From positions 1-64,000 of the forward strand of contig JAUIKE010000007.1 of NCBI GenBank assembly GCA_030430845.1: a stretch of 64,000 bases of DNA, in the 5' to 3' direction. The notes beneath the pieces are model-generated. The model did not search any database. It worked only from the letters and a program-made list of their open reading frames with translations, and was not told where the DNA came from. Positions 1-8,481 of the stretch are shown in pieces. Both the position numbers and the translations under genes were made by a program. The stretch's first letter is position 1, and every line of letters begins with the position of its first letter. Source of the stretch: Bacteroidia bacterium (GTDB taxonomy: Bacteria; Bacteroidota; Bacteroidia; Chitinophagales; Saprospiraceae).

Positions 1-60
1 AGAAAACAATGGAAATTGGCTTTGATAGTCTGGTTCTCCTCTCAACTGATGCTAAAATAA
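1..60. other. Left edge, possible 3' end of an upstream gene
   Basis: Two plus-strand frames are open from the window edge, one ending in TAA at 58-60 and one in TGA at 69-71 inside the following hairpin. Either could be the tail of a gene that starts outside the window. The stretch is too short to choose a frame or name a product. Confidence 0.2.
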
Positions 61-61
61 C

Positions 62-119
62 AACGGCCTGACGAAATTTTATTCCGTCAGGCCGTTCATG
101 CATCCCTTTTCAGGGATGC
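62..119. terminator. Two adjacent hairpins, probable terminator
   Basis: The first hairpin has perfect 12-bp arms (AACGGCCTGACG / CGTCAGGCCGTT) around an AT-rich loop. The second is GCATCCCT-TTTC-AGGGATGC. They lie between whatever ends at the left edge and the minus-strand gene whose stop is at 181, so they may serve both. There is no strong T-tract, so the strand is left open. Confidence 0.5.
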
Positions 120-120
120 C

Positions 121-178
121 CTAAATAATTGAAAAGCCAGGCTTTATAAGTTGCTTCAAAAATAGGGGATGACTCGTG
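121..178 (+). repeat. REP-like dispersed repeat, copy 1
   Basis: This 58-bp stretch (CTAAATAATTGAAAAGCC...) aligns without gaps to 18786-18843 at roughly 80-85% identity by eye, and in inverted orientation to 18701-18748. It ends next to the stop codon of the minus-strand gene at 181. It is an intergenic repeat, not a coding remnant that I recognise. Confidence 0.6.
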
Positions 179-180
179 TT

Positions 181-993
181 TTAATCTTTTGAAACCTGCA
201 AGCGCTTCTTTTTATCCTTGGGCTGCATTAAATCCAGGATCATAATCTTTTGCCAGATCTTTCTGGACAATTCGTGCGAGAGCATTTCCACTTCATTGAC
301 GCTATTGAGTACCTGGCTATCCTGAAAGTATTGCACATGCAGGGCAGCCAGTTTGGAATTGATGGACAAAAGGTCGGTACAGAAATCGAGGTATCGAACC
401 AGCTGTTCGGGGGCCTGGAATCGGGGGTCATTATCTTCTTTGGGTTCCAGGATGTCATTGGGGTCTTTGGTCAATTGATGCATATCTACCACGTGGGCAA
501 AACTGCGAAGCCGGTGTAGAGAGTCGAGTGCCGCCCGGCGTTTGAGTCGACTTTCGAGGGTAGCGAGAAAGATGATACCGATGGTAAGGAAGATAAGCTC
601 ATTGGTGACGCTTTCAATTCCCTGCAGGGTTTCCATCAGGCCGTCCTGGCCGGTAGGAGAGATGGTTAAGGCCATATAAAAGACCCAGACGGCGATGCTG
701 ATGAGGCCTAAGATGCCAACAATGGTCAGGATACGCAGGGTCCAGATCGGCTGTTGTAGTTTTTTGACTAAGCGGATGATCGACTTTCCTACCTCGAATA
801 GCTCTTCGGATACTTTACCCAGGCCTGAGTCCGGGAAGTTTTTTTTGATTCGCTGTTCTATATCCTTCAAGGTGTTTTGGATATGGACAAAATTAAGCTC
901 GCTGTAATTGCCGGAAGGATATTTAACGGGTAAAAATCGTCTGGTCATATTGATGTTTTTCTGCTTAAATGGCTGAGCACTAAAATTACTCAT
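181..993 (-). CDS. Two-TM membrane protein of unknown function
   Basis: A 270-residue protein that I do not recognise. It has a polar N-terminal third, then two hydrophobic segments at about residues 83-110 (ILTIVGILGLISIAVWVF) and 132-148 (ELIFLTIGIIFLA), separated by a short loop. A long, charged, predicted helical C-terminal part follows, beginning LESRLKRRAALDSL. The positive residues after the second segment suggest that both ends are cytoplasmic. The ORF track begins at a TTG at 999; the ATG at 993 (MSNFSAQ) is preferred. The gene stands alone. A large AT-rich spacer lies upstream and a hairpin pair downstream. Confidence 0.7.
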   Translation of the reverse strand: MSNFSAQPFKQKNINMTRRFLPVKYPSGNYSELNFVHIQNTLKDIEQRIKKNFPDSGLGKVSEELFEVGKSIIRLVKKLQQPIWTLRILTIVGILGLISIAVWVFYMALTISPTGQDGLMETLQGIESVTNELIFLTIGIIFLATLESRLKRRAALDSLHRLRSFAHVVDMHQLTKDPNDILEPKEDNDPRFQAPEQLVRYLDFCTDLLSINSKLAALHVQYFQDSQVLNSVNEVEMLSHELSRKIWQKIMILDLMQPKDKKKRLQVSKD

Positions 994-1275
994 TTCCAAT
1001 TAAAGTACTACTGCTACTACAAGGCAAAGAGCAAATCGGTTGAGAGAAAGGTAGGTAAAAGCTAACTTTAGGTTAGGCTTTATAAGAAAAAAAAAATTAT
1101 ATCAGCATAAATAAAATATTTTACTTAATTTTATCGTTAGAAAAATGTCTGAAAAATGAAGATTAAACCAGGCACCCCAGAAAGAATCTATTTTAGCTTT
1201 GAGAGGCAAATTCAGTCTTCTCATTTTATTATGTGAAGCATGCCCTGAGAAAACGACTATTACCAGATAGTCATC
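994..1275. other. Intergenic AT-rich spacer
   Basis: This stretch holds no convincing ORF. The part around 1080-1140 is very AT-rich and probably carries the promoter of the minus-strand gene at 993. The part from about 1140 to 1275 runs in the plus direction into the strong terminator at 1276-1307, so a short untranslated RNA is possible but unproven. Confidence 0.35.
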
Positions 1276-1307
1276 CGGCCGCAGGTAAAACTGCGGCCGT
1301 TTTTTTT
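1276..1307 (+). terminator. Intrinsic terminator reading on the plus strand
   Basis: A 9-bp GC-rich stem (CGGCCGCAG / CTGCGGCCG) with a GTAAAA loop is followed by at least eight T on the plus strand. On the minus strand the stem is not followed by a T-tract, so it does not fit well as the terminator of the permease whose TAA is at 1306-1308. It may end a plus-strand transcript from the spacer before it. Confidence 0.6.
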
Positions 1308-2622
1308 ATCCTCTGGATAGCATCCACTTGAACAACTCCTTGAAAGTCACTTTTTTCCCATACATCAATATGCCAACCCGATAGATCCGTCCCGACAACC
1401 AAACAAAAAAAACAGACGTTAGCCCTACCACCAACACAGATAGGAGAATTTCCCAGAGTGGAGGATTAAAAGCCAGACGGGCCGGCATGACGATCGGCGC
1501 AAATAAAGGGAAAATGGATGAAAAGACGGCCAGACTTGAATTGGGGGCCTGAATAGCTTTCATCATGATATAGACAGCCAAAATGACTGGAATGGTGATC
1601 GGAATAGTCAGGCTTTGCCCTTCCCCCAGATCGTCCCCCATAGCTGAACCGACGGCTGCGAATAAAGAGGAATACAGGAAATATCCGCCGAGGAAATAGA
1701 AAATGAAGAGAGGTAAGATGACCCACCAATTGATATTGGCAATTTCAGTGTAGGCCAGGGCCATTAACATCTCCATATCTTCGGGGTCTATTCTGGCATC
1801 GGCATCCAATTCAGGTATAGAGCTGTTAAAACCAAAGAATAGGTTAACCAAAAAGCTGATCAATGGAATCAAAATGGCCCAAACGGCTACCTGAGTGAGC
1901 CCAACACCTCCTACTCCTATAATCTTGCCCAGCATCAATTGAAAAGGTTTGACCGAGGAGATCATTACTTCCACGATTCTGTTGGTTTTTTCTTCCATAA
2001 CCGACCGCATGATCATCATGCCGTAAATAAAGATGGTCAGATACATAGTGAAGCCCATAATTCCGCCGATAGCAGCCGAAATGGCTCCTGTTAGCTGACT
2101 TGCATCCTCACCGTCTTCTTCGAGCGGTTCGGGTTCCAGTACTACGCGAGTTTCAAGTGCTTCGAGGCGTTCTTTATCGAAGGCCAGCTGTTCTATTTTG
2201 TAATCCCGTATGAGTCGGCTAACTTTTTCCTGAATTTGGAATTGGATGTCCAGCGGCAACTGCTCTTCGGCATAGTAATAGATGGTTTGGTTGCGGTCCA
2301 TCACATCCTGAAGCGGCGGGATCTGTAAAATTCCGACAAATTCTTTGCGCTTCACAGCAACCCGGGCACTATCCAGAGAGTAAGGAACCTGCTTAAAAAA
2401 GAGTCTTTTCTCGTCTTTCATTTGGCGTTTTTCAGCCAATATGCCTCCTTCATCGATAACGGCTACGACCATCTCATCGTCGCTCTCATAACTGAATATG
2501 AAGCCCACCACGATAAAGAAGACGGCAAAGGCCAGCGGGGTCAGCAGGGTCGCCAAAATGAAGGATCGCCGGGTGACCCGGGTCAGGTATTCTCTGCGTA
2601 TGATGAGGAGGAGTTTGTTCAT
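1306..2622 (-). CDS. ABC-2 type exporter permease (NatB-like)
   Basis: A 438-residue membrane subunit of an ABC exporter. A first TM helix near residues 20-45 (FILATLLTPLAFAVFFIVVGF) is followed by an extracytoplasmic region of about 140 residues. A C-terminal block of five or so TM segments follows, containing MRSVMEEKTNRIVEVMISSV, the motif typical of ABC-2/NatB permeases (DUF3526/ABC2_membrane_3 type). It lies downstream of, and in the same direction as, the ATPase gene at 2918-3811, with about 300 bp between them that contain a perfect hairpin. The pair probably forms an efflux system; NatAB relatives move Na+, but the substrate here cannot be read from sequence. Confidence 0.85.
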   Translation of the reverse strand: MNKLLLIIRREYLTRVTRRSFILATLLTPLAFAVFFIVVGFIFSYESDDEMVVAVIDEGGILAEKRQMKDEKRLFFKQVPYSLDSARVAVKRKEFVGILQIPPLQDVMDRNQTIYYYAEEQLPLDIQFQIQEKVSRLIRDYKIEQLAFDKERLEALETRVVLEPEPLEEDGEDASQLTGAISAAIGGIMGFTMYLTIFIYGMMIMRSVMEEKTNRIVEVMISSVKPFQLMLGKIIGVGGVGLTQVAVWAILIPLISFLVNLFFGFNSSIPELDADARIDPEDMEMLMALAYTEIANINWWVILPLFIFYFLGGYFLYSSLFAAVGSAMGDDLGEGQSLTIPITIPVILAVYIMMKAIQAPNSSLAVFSSIFPLFAPIVMPARLAFNPPLWEILLSVLVVGLTSVFFVWLSGRIYRVGILMYGKKVTFKELFKWMLSRG

Positions 2623-2668
2623 TTTTTAATATATGTTATTTTTTTTATTTGAATTTTTAAAATCTGTT

Positions 2669-2709
2669 CGTTAGTGACCTGGTGACTTGGAGTCACCAGG
2701 TCACTAACG
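2669..2709. repeat. Perfect 19-bp inverted repeat (hairpin)
   Basis: The arm CGTTAGTGACCTGGTGACT and its exact complement surround a TGG loop. It lies between the ATPase and permease genes of the ABC pair, on the transcribed side of both, so it could be an internal attenuator, a processing site that sets subunit ratio, or a non-coding repeat. There is no T-tract. Confidence 0.7.
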
Positions 2710-2917
2710 CAAGCTCCGCAAAATTTTATTTGGGCGCAAATTGCTGTCCGGAATTGTCCGCTTTTGTCCTATTTTGCAAGGTTTTGCAAGGTTTTCTTTA
2801 TGGATTTTTTAAGCCTGCCCGTACGTCCTTTGTCTGCCCTTTCAAGAAAGCAATTGTGACTGAGTACCTGCTCGACCCGATGGCTCAGTATGCCTTTGAT
2901 CAGGAATAACGCCCCCT

Positions 2918-3811
2918 TCACGACTCCACTTGCCGGATGAAGATCTCGTTCAGCGAAGGGAAAATTTCATTGAACGAAAGAATCTTCACCCCCTCGTTTA
3001 AAAACTGATTTAGCAACACATTAGAGTCCTGGCCTTCTTCGAGCTGGATGCGGATCCTGTTCGGCGCCTTTTCAATGATAGATAGGTCCGTTTCCACAGA
3101 TTCCGGAATGCGGCCGTCGAATTCGAGCTGAAAAATATTTTGCTTATAGGTATTCTTGATATCACTGACCCTGCCCTCCAGTACATTTTGACCCTTATTG
3201 ATCAGTACGATGTGCTCGCAGATCTCCTCCACCTGCTCCATGCGGTGTGTAGAAAAAATAATGCTGGTGCCTTTTTCTTGCAACTTCCGAATTTCCGATT
3301 TTATTAAATTAGTGTTAATGGGGTCCAGGCCGGAAAAGGGCTCGTCGAGGATGAGCAATTCAGGTTCATGAACAACCGTTGAGATGAACTGGATCTTTTG
3401 CTGCATCCCTTTAGAAAGTTCATTTACTTTCTTGGACCACCAGTCGGTTATCTCGAATTTTTCGAGCCAGTAATCGATGGATTCCTTGGCTTGGGATTTG
3501 CTCAGGCCTTTTAATCTGGCCAAATAAATCAGATGGTCCCCTACTTTCATTTTCTTATATAGTCCGCGTTCTTCAGGCATATACCCGATCCGGGAAGGAT
3601 GCTTATGGTTGAGGAGGTCTCCCTTGAAGAAAATCCGGCCGCTATCAGCTCTGATAATAGTGGTTATAATGCGGATGAGGGTAGTTTTTCCGGCTCCATT
3701 GGGACCCAGTAAGCCAAAAATACTGCCTTCCGGCACCTCAAAACTGACACTATCCACTGCCAGATGCTTTTCATATGCCTTGACTACCTCTTCCAGGTTT
3801 AGAACTATCAT
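2918..3811 (-). CDS. ABC transporter ATP-binding protein (NatA-like)
   Basis: A 297-residue ATPase. It has Walker A GPNGAGKTTL near residues 37-46, a Q-loop replaced by GYMPEERGLY as in NatA/drug exporters, signature LSKGMQQKI near 133-141, Walker B LLILDEP near 153-159 and the switch His in IIFSTHRMEQ. The C-terminal 80 residues are the DUF4162-type extension common in this group. It precedes the permease gene at 1306-2622 on the same strand and should energise it at the inner membrane. The start is the ATG at 3811; no better start lies upstream. Confidence 0.93.
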   Translation of the reverse strand: MIVLNLEEVVKAYEKHLAVDSVSFEVPEGSIFGLLGPNGAGKTTLIRIITTIIRADSGRIFFKGDLLNHKHPSRIGYMPEERGLYKKMKVGDHLIYLARLKGLSKSQAKESIDYWLEKFEITDWWSKKVNELSKGMQQKIQFISTVVHEPELLILDEPFSGLDPINTNLIKSEIRKLQEKGTSIIFSTHRMEQVEEICEHIVLINKGQNVLEGRVSDIKNTYKQNIFQLEFDGRIPESVETDLSIIEKAPNRIRIQLEEGQDSNVLLNQFLNEGVKILSFNEIFPSLNEIFIRQVES

Positions 3812-4133
3812 AGTTGGTTGTTCGTTTTTTAAGAGTGGAACACAATTTAAGAGAAAAAAATGCTAAATTAATGATGTTTCGACCTATGCAAACTACTTTC
3901 AACTAATGCCCCCATTTTATAGACGGCCGTTCAGTAAAGGGTATATGGAGAGCGATCAAGAGTTGAAGAAAGTCGGTGATGGGCTAAGGGAAGTAAATAA
4001 GGCCGATAAAAAATAATCCAAAGCATCATTACCGAAATGTGACTTCCATCCTTCTTTCGCGTCTTAATGATTGGATTATGTTTGCTAAACAGGCAGACCT
4101 AATTAGCTTGGTTAACAAAACTAAATTTATACT
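3812..4133. other. Divergent intergenic region
   Basis: This spacer separates a minus-strand ATPase gene from a plus-strand gene and must hold both promoters. A 36-codon ATG ORF (3906-4016, beginning MPPFYRRPFSKG) lies on the plus strand. I have no support for its translation beyond an intact frame, so it is not called as a gene. Confidence 0.4.
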
Positions 4134-5177
4134 ATGAAAAACCTATTATTCCTTTTTGTCATGCTTCTGGTGGTTTCTGTAAGCCTGGAGGCCCAGAGTA
4201 ATCAGGAGAAAAAAGAGGAGAAGAAAGAGAAAACGCAGTGGGTGATTAAAGGAGCGAAGGTATTTAACAGTAAAGCCGAAGCTCAACCCATGCAAGTCAA
4301 TAAACCTGTTCAGGCAAATACTCAAACGCAGTTGCAGCCGCGTACGCCTGTGCAGCCCAATACACAGACTCAGCAAATCCAGCAGCCACAGACTCAGACT
4401 CAGGCCCGGACACCTCAAACAAGGCCAACTGCCCGTATCATCAGTGCGCCTCAAAATAATACGTACCAGCCTCAGACGAGAACTTACAACACGAATACTT
4501 ATGAGCCTCAGGTTCAAACCTACAACAACTACAGCAATACAGGCTACCAAATGGAAATGAAATCAATGGCCGTTATGGAAGCTCAGGAATATATGAACCA
4601 GGGGACTCACAATGCATTGGTAGTTGAAATCGAAGGAGCCGATGCCAAAGTTGCCGAAAAAGTATGGTCCGACTTCGTAAAGGACAATTATGGTACCCGT
4701 GTCAAAAAAGTGAAAAAATCCGACGATTCAATAGCGGAAGGCGTTAATGTCGGAATCGTCGGCGCAGGAGGAGGCGTCAACCTATACTCACGCGCAGAAG
4801 ATCGAGGGCGCGCGGCCAAGTTTATGGTTTGGATGGATGTGGGCAACGACTATTTGTCCTCCGGTTCTTATCCGACCTGGTATAACACAGCCGAAAATAT
4901 GATGTACGAGTATAAGCTGGAGGTGAAAAGAGAATTGGTCAGAGAAGAATTAAAGGATGAAGAGAAAAACCTCAAAAAACTTCAGGCTGATCTGAAAAAA
5001 CTCAAAAGTCTGCAGGATCGCTATCATAAAGCCATCGAAGATTCCTACAAAAGGATTCAAAAAGCAGAATCGGACATCGCACAAAACGAATCTGAACAGC
5101 AGGGAATGGTGCAGGAAATTGAACAGCAAATGATGCTGATCCAACAGGTCATGGATAGATTGAATTCCATACAATAA
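4134..5177 (+). CDS. Secreted Gln/Pro/Thr-rich protein with C-terminal coiled coil
   Basis: A 347-residue exported protein of unknown function. A signal peptide (MKNLLFLFVMLLVVSVSLEA, cleavage near AQS) is followed by a low-complexity region at about residues 40-130 rich in Gln, Thr, Pro and Asn with repeated TQ and PQ pairs. A folded middle part at about 135-245 contains KVWSDFVKDNYGTRVKKVKK. A strongly charged heptad region at about 250-345 (LKKLQADLKKLKSLQ) should form a coiled coil. The low-complexity linker may span periplasm or matrix. It is monocistronic and ends in a strong terminator. Confidence 0.8.
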   Translation: MKNLLFLFVMLLVVSVSLEAQSNQEKKEEKKEKTQWVIKGAKVFNSKAEAQPMQVNKPVQANTQTQLQPRTPVQPNTQTQQIQQPQTQTQARTPQTRPTARIISAPQNNTYQPQTRTYNTNTYEPQVQTYNNYSNTGYQMEMKSMAVMEAQEYMNQGTHNALVVEIEGADAKVAEKVWSDFVKDNYGTRVKKVKKSDDSIAEGVNVGIVGAGGGVNLYSRAEDRGRAAKFMVWMDVGNDYLSSGSYPTWYNTAENMMYEYKLEVKRELVREELKDEEKNLKKLQADLKKLKSLQDRYHKAIEDSYKRIQKAESDIAQNESEQQGMVQEIEQQMMLIQQVMDRLNSIQ

Positions 5178-5179
5178 AA

Positions 5180-5213
5180 AAATAAGGGGTGGCCGTCGGC
5201 CACCCCTTATTTT
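5180..5213 (+). terminator. Intrinsic terminator of the coiled-coil protein gene
   Basis: A near-perfect stem AATAAGGGGTGGCCG / CGGCCACCCCTTATT with almost no loop lies three bases past the TAA stop and is followed by TTT. The A-rich 5' side and T-rich 3' side make it usable in both directions. Confidence 0.8.
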
Positions 5214-5610
5214 AAAGAAACAGTTGCGTGAAGAATTTTTTATAAAAATTTATTCACATTTTATCCCCTAAACCGGTTTTACATTTTTTAGTATTGAATT
5301 CACAGGGGATTTTTAATTGATAATTAACTAGTAGGATTGACCTCCTCACAAAGCAATGAGCACCAAGCGCTAAACTCATTACAATGAATTAACATCCCTT
5401 CTCCGAAGTGAGGCTTGCTTACATCTCATTGACATGCTTTTAACATTCAATTCATAATAGACTGGCTTTTCCACATTATACACTTCTTTTTTCCACATTT
5501 GTTCACTACTATTGCGCAGCCTTAACCAGACTATAATGCGGTTTATCCTTTTTTTTTGTGCTAAAAAAGGTATATTTTAGTTAGCGATCGAGTAATAAAA
5601 CCAGGGGAAT
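5214..5610. other. AT-rich region upstream of dnaB with DnaA-box-like sites
   Basis: About 400 bp have no ORF worth calling. It contains TTATTCACA at 5250-5258 (a match to TTATNCACA), TTTTCCACA at 5467-5475 and 5489-5497, and TTATACACT at 5476-5484, the last three packed in 31 bp. The sites could mark DnaA binding, for autoregulation or an origin, or could be chance in AT-rich DNA. The promoter of dnaB should also be here. Confidence 0.35.
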
Positions 5611-8412
5611 ATGGCGGAACAAAATCCTTCAAAAAAGACGGGCAAGCAGTATAAGACGGGCAACCTCCAAAAAAGAGAGGATTTGTCGGATTTTGTATTT
5701 GGTAAGGTACCTCCTCAGGCCGTTCCTTTAGAAGAGGCCGTACTAGGGGCTATCATGCTGGAAAAAGATGCGCTAACGGTTGTACTGGATATCCTCCGAC
5801 CCCAGAGTTTTTATACAGATGCCCACCAACTGATCTATAAGGCTATGATGCGGCTGTTCGAGAAGTCGCACCCAATCGATATGCTGACGGTTACCGAAGA
5901 GCTGAAAAAGTCGGGCGAGCTGGACGCTGCAGGCGGCGCTTACTACCTGGTAGAACTAACCAACAAAGTGGCCTCGGCAGCCAATATCGAATATCATGCC
6001 CGGATCATCGCTCAGAAATTTATCCAGCGGGAGCTCATTCAGGTTTCTTCCAAGATCATTAAATCCTCTTTTGAGGATACGACCGATGTATTCCAACTAC
6101 TCGACGATGCGGAGCAGGGCCTGTTTGCCATCGCCCAGCAGAATATGTCGCGGGCCATCGACAGCATGAGCAGCCTGGCCAGTAAGATCATCAAGCAACT
6201 CGAAGAACTTAAGGATCGCGAGGATGGCCTGACCGGCGTCCCATCCGGCTTTACCGACCTCGACCGCCTGACTTCCGGCTGGCAGCCTTCCGACCTGGTC
6301 ATCATCGCGGCTCGTCCGGGTATGGGGAAAACGAGTTTCGTCTTGTCTTTAGCCAAAAATGCGGCCCTGGATTTCAAAAAAGGAGTGGCGATTTTTTCCT
6401 TGGAGATGTCCAGCGTACAGCTGGCACAGCGTATCGTGAGTATGGATGCGGAAATATCAGGGCATAAAATGCGGAACGGACAGCTGGAAGATTACGAATG
6501 GCAACAATTGCATTCCTCCATCGAGAAAATTTCCGAAGCGCCTATTTTTATTGATGATACGCCGGGTATCAATGTTTTTGAACTGCGTGCCAAGTGCCGC
6601 CGTTTGAAGATGCAGCACGACATCCAGTTGGTGATCATCGATTACCTCCAACTTATGAGCGGCGGTTCGGATAACCAGCGGGGCAATCGCGAGCAGGAGG
6701 TCAGTGCCATCTCCCGGGCTTTGAAAGGTCTGGCCAAGGAGTTGAATGTGCCGGTACTGGCCCTCTCACAGCTGAGCCGGGCAGTGGAGATTAGAGGAGG
6801 AAGTAAGCGGCCACAGTTGTCGGACCTAAGGGAATCTGGTTGTCTGACAGGTGACACACTTATTCAAGATGCCAAAAGTGGTAAAAGGTATACGATAAAG
6901 GAATTAGCTGAAAGGACGGAACAAATACCTATTTATGTTCTGGGAGTTGATAAACAATATAAGATCAAGCCCAGAAAAATGGTAAAAGCCTTTTATAGCG
7001 GAGAAAAACAGGTTTTTGAGCTAATTACCAAATCTGGACGCCGCATAAAGGCAAGCGCCAACCATCCCTTTTTGAAGCTAGAAGGGTGGACAGCGTTGGA
7101 GGAGTTGATGGTAGGGGATAAGGTTGCTATTCCTAGGGAAATAAAAATTTCTGAATCAGAAAATCTTTTATCAGATGATGAGCTTACTTTATTAGCTCAC
7201 TTAATTGGAGATGGTTGTATTTTGCCTAAGCAACCTTACCATTATACTAGCGCTGACAAAAATAATATTGAAGCGGTTAGTATCGCAGCAGAGAGATTGT
7301 TTGACCTTAAAACCAAAGTAGTTCCCCAGGAAAATTGGTATCATATTTATTTGAAATCTCCTTATCACTTAACAAAAGGGAGAAAGCACCCGATTAGTAA
7401 TTGGTATGAACAGTTAGGAATAGAAAGGGTAAGATCCTACGCAAAGGTTATTCCTAATGGAGTTTTCCAATGCTCAAATGAAAAAATTGCTTTGTTTCTG
7501 AGGCACCTTTGGGCAACTGATGGTAATTTAAGTTGGAAAAAGCTAGATGGGAGAAAGCCTGCTGGAGCAATTTATTATGGAACAAGTAGTGAACAACTTG
7601 CTTCCCAAATTCAACACCTTCTAATTCGATTAGGCATTTTATCTAAGATAATTAAAGTGAAGCAGGGTAAATACAGGCCTATGTTCCAGGTGCAAATCTA
7701 CGGAGCCAGAAATCAGCAGAATTTTATTCATCAAGTTGGCTGTTTTGGTAAACGAGGATATATATCATCAGATTTGATAATGGCATTGGGGGAAATTCAA
7801 GGAAACCCTAATGTTGATGTTTGGCCAAAAGAAATTTGGAATAAAATTATAGAACCTTCTAGGAAAGCAAAAAATATCAGCTGGAGAGGGTTTTATAAAG
7901 AATTGGGACTTTCTTATTCTAGTTCTGTTAAAAAGAACGGTGTATCTATAGGCCGACTAAAACGGTTTAATCAAGTTTTACAGAGTAAGGAAATTCAAAG
8001 CTGTATTGAATCAGATATCATTTGGGACGAAATAAACGAAATCATCCCACTAGGTATTGAACCAGTATACGATGCAACTGTCGAAGACGTCCATAATTTC
8101 GTAGCCAACGATATCATTGTCCATAACTCCATCGAACAGGACGCTGACCAGGTAGCCTTCATCTATCGCCCGGAATACTACGATATTCTGGAAGATGAAG
8201 AAGGCATGTCCCTCAAAGGAATAGGAGAAATCATCATGGCCAAGAACCGACATGGTAAACTGGATACTATCCGGATGAAGTTCACCGCCGAGTTCGCCCG
8301 CTTCTCTGATCTGGAGGACCGCGCCTTCGATGACCTGCCGGATGATACCTTTACCAACACAACTATCACGATGCCCTCAAAGATCAATGAGGATGAAGAC
8401 ATACCTTTTTAA
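5611..8412 (+). CDS. dnaB: Replicative DNA helicase DnaB, interrupted by an intein
   Basis: A 933-residue precursor that would yield a DnaB helicase of 504 residues after protein splicing. The N-terminal helicase domain (about residues 33-135, beginning PPQAVPLEEAVLGAIM) binds primase. The RecA-like motor has Walker A ARPGMGKTS near 234-242, Walker B VIIDYLQLMSG near 344-354 and ALSQLSR near 389-395. The intein occupies residues 411-839, between SDLRESG and SIEQDADQ, a conserved loop of the motor domain. The C-terminal part retains the expected IYRPEYY and MAKNRHG motifs. The helicase is essential, so the intact frame implies that splicing works. The extein is GC-richer than the intein. Confidence 0.96.
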   Translation: MAEQNPSKKTGKQYKTGNLQKREDLSDFVFGKVPPQAVPLEEAVLGAIMLEKDALTVVLDILRPQSFYTDAHQLIYKAMMRLFEKSHPIDMLTVTEELKKSGELDAAGGAYYLVELTNKVASAANIEYHARIIAQKFIQRELIQVSSKIIKSSFEDTTDVFQLLDDAEQGLFAIAQQNMSRAIDSMSSLASKIIKQLEELKDREDGLTGVPSGFTDLDRLTSGWQPSDLVIIAARPGMGKTSFVLSLAKNAALDFKKGVAIFSLEMSSVQLAQRIVSMDAEISGHKMRNGQLEDYEWQQLHSSIEKISEAPIFIDDTPGINVFELRAKCRRLKMQHDIQLVIIDYLQLMSGGSDNQRGNREQEVSAISRALKGLAKELNVPVLALSQLSRAVEIRGGSKRPQLSDLRESGCLTGDTLIQDAKSGKRYTIKELAERTEQIPIYVLGVDKQYKIKPRKMVKAFYSGEKQVFELITKSGRRIKASANHPFLKLEGWTALEELMVGDKVAIPREIKISESENLLSDDELTLLAHLIGDGCILPKQPYHYTSADKNNIEAVSIAAERLFDLKTKVVPQENWYHIYLKSPYHLTKGRKHPISNWYEQLGIERVRSYAKVIPNGVFQCSNEKIALFLRHLWATDGNLSWKKLDGRKPAGAIYYGTSSEQLASQIQHLLIRLGILSKIIKVKQGKYRPMFQVQIYGARNQQNFIHQVGCFGKRGYISSDLIMALGEIQGNPNVDVWPKEIWNKIIEPSRKAKNISWRGFYKELGLSYSSSVKKNGVSIGRLKRFNQVLQSKEIQSCIESDIIWDEINEIIPLGIEPVYDATVEDVHNFVANDIIVHNSIEQDADQVAFIYRPEYYDILEDEEGMSLKGIGEIIMAKNRHGKLDTIRMKFTAEFARFSDLEDRAFDDLPDDTFTNTTITMPSKINEDEDIPF
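6841..8127 (+). mobile_element. DnaB intein (429 aa) with LAGLIDADG homing endonuclease
   Basis: The insert starts with Cys (CLTGDTLI, block A) and ends with His-Asn (NFVANDIIVHN, block G), followed by Ser+1 of the C-extein, so all class 1 splicing residues are present. Block B has SANHPF with its His at intein position about 75. Two LAGLIDADG-type helices occur at about 118 (LLAHLIGDG) and 220 (LRHLWATDG), both with the catalytic acidic residue, so the homing nuclease may be active. The site (RESG|C...HN|SIEQ) is the one used by the cyanobacterial Synechocystis DnaB intein. The DNA of the insert is visibly more AT-rich than the flanking helicase codons, consistent with horizontal arrival. 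Confidence 0.95.
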
Positions 8413-8413
8413 A

Positions 8414-8466
8414 TTCCAAAGCTTAATCAATTGCCCGCTTTGCAGATAATTTATTAAGCTTTGGAA
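8414..8466. terminator. Hairpin between dnaB and the pseudouridine synthase gene
   Basis: Perfect 14-bp arms TTCCAAAGCTTAAT / ATTAAGCTTTGGAA flank a 25-nt loop, beginning one base past the dnaB stop codon. No T-tract follows. It may terminate dnaB or separate it from the next gene, which starts 16 bp further on. Confidence 0.55.
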
Positions 8467-8481
8467 TAATTAACTAACTAT

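Noticed and set aside
2682-2909. 75-residue plus-strand ORF inside the ABC gene pair
   Set aside because: It begins inside the 19-bp hairpin and is antisense to the transcribed spacer; no domain.
3906-4016. 36-codon ATG ORF in the ABC/coiled-coil divergent spacer
   Set aside because: The frame is intact, but length, composition and position give no independent support for translation; it lies across the promoter region.
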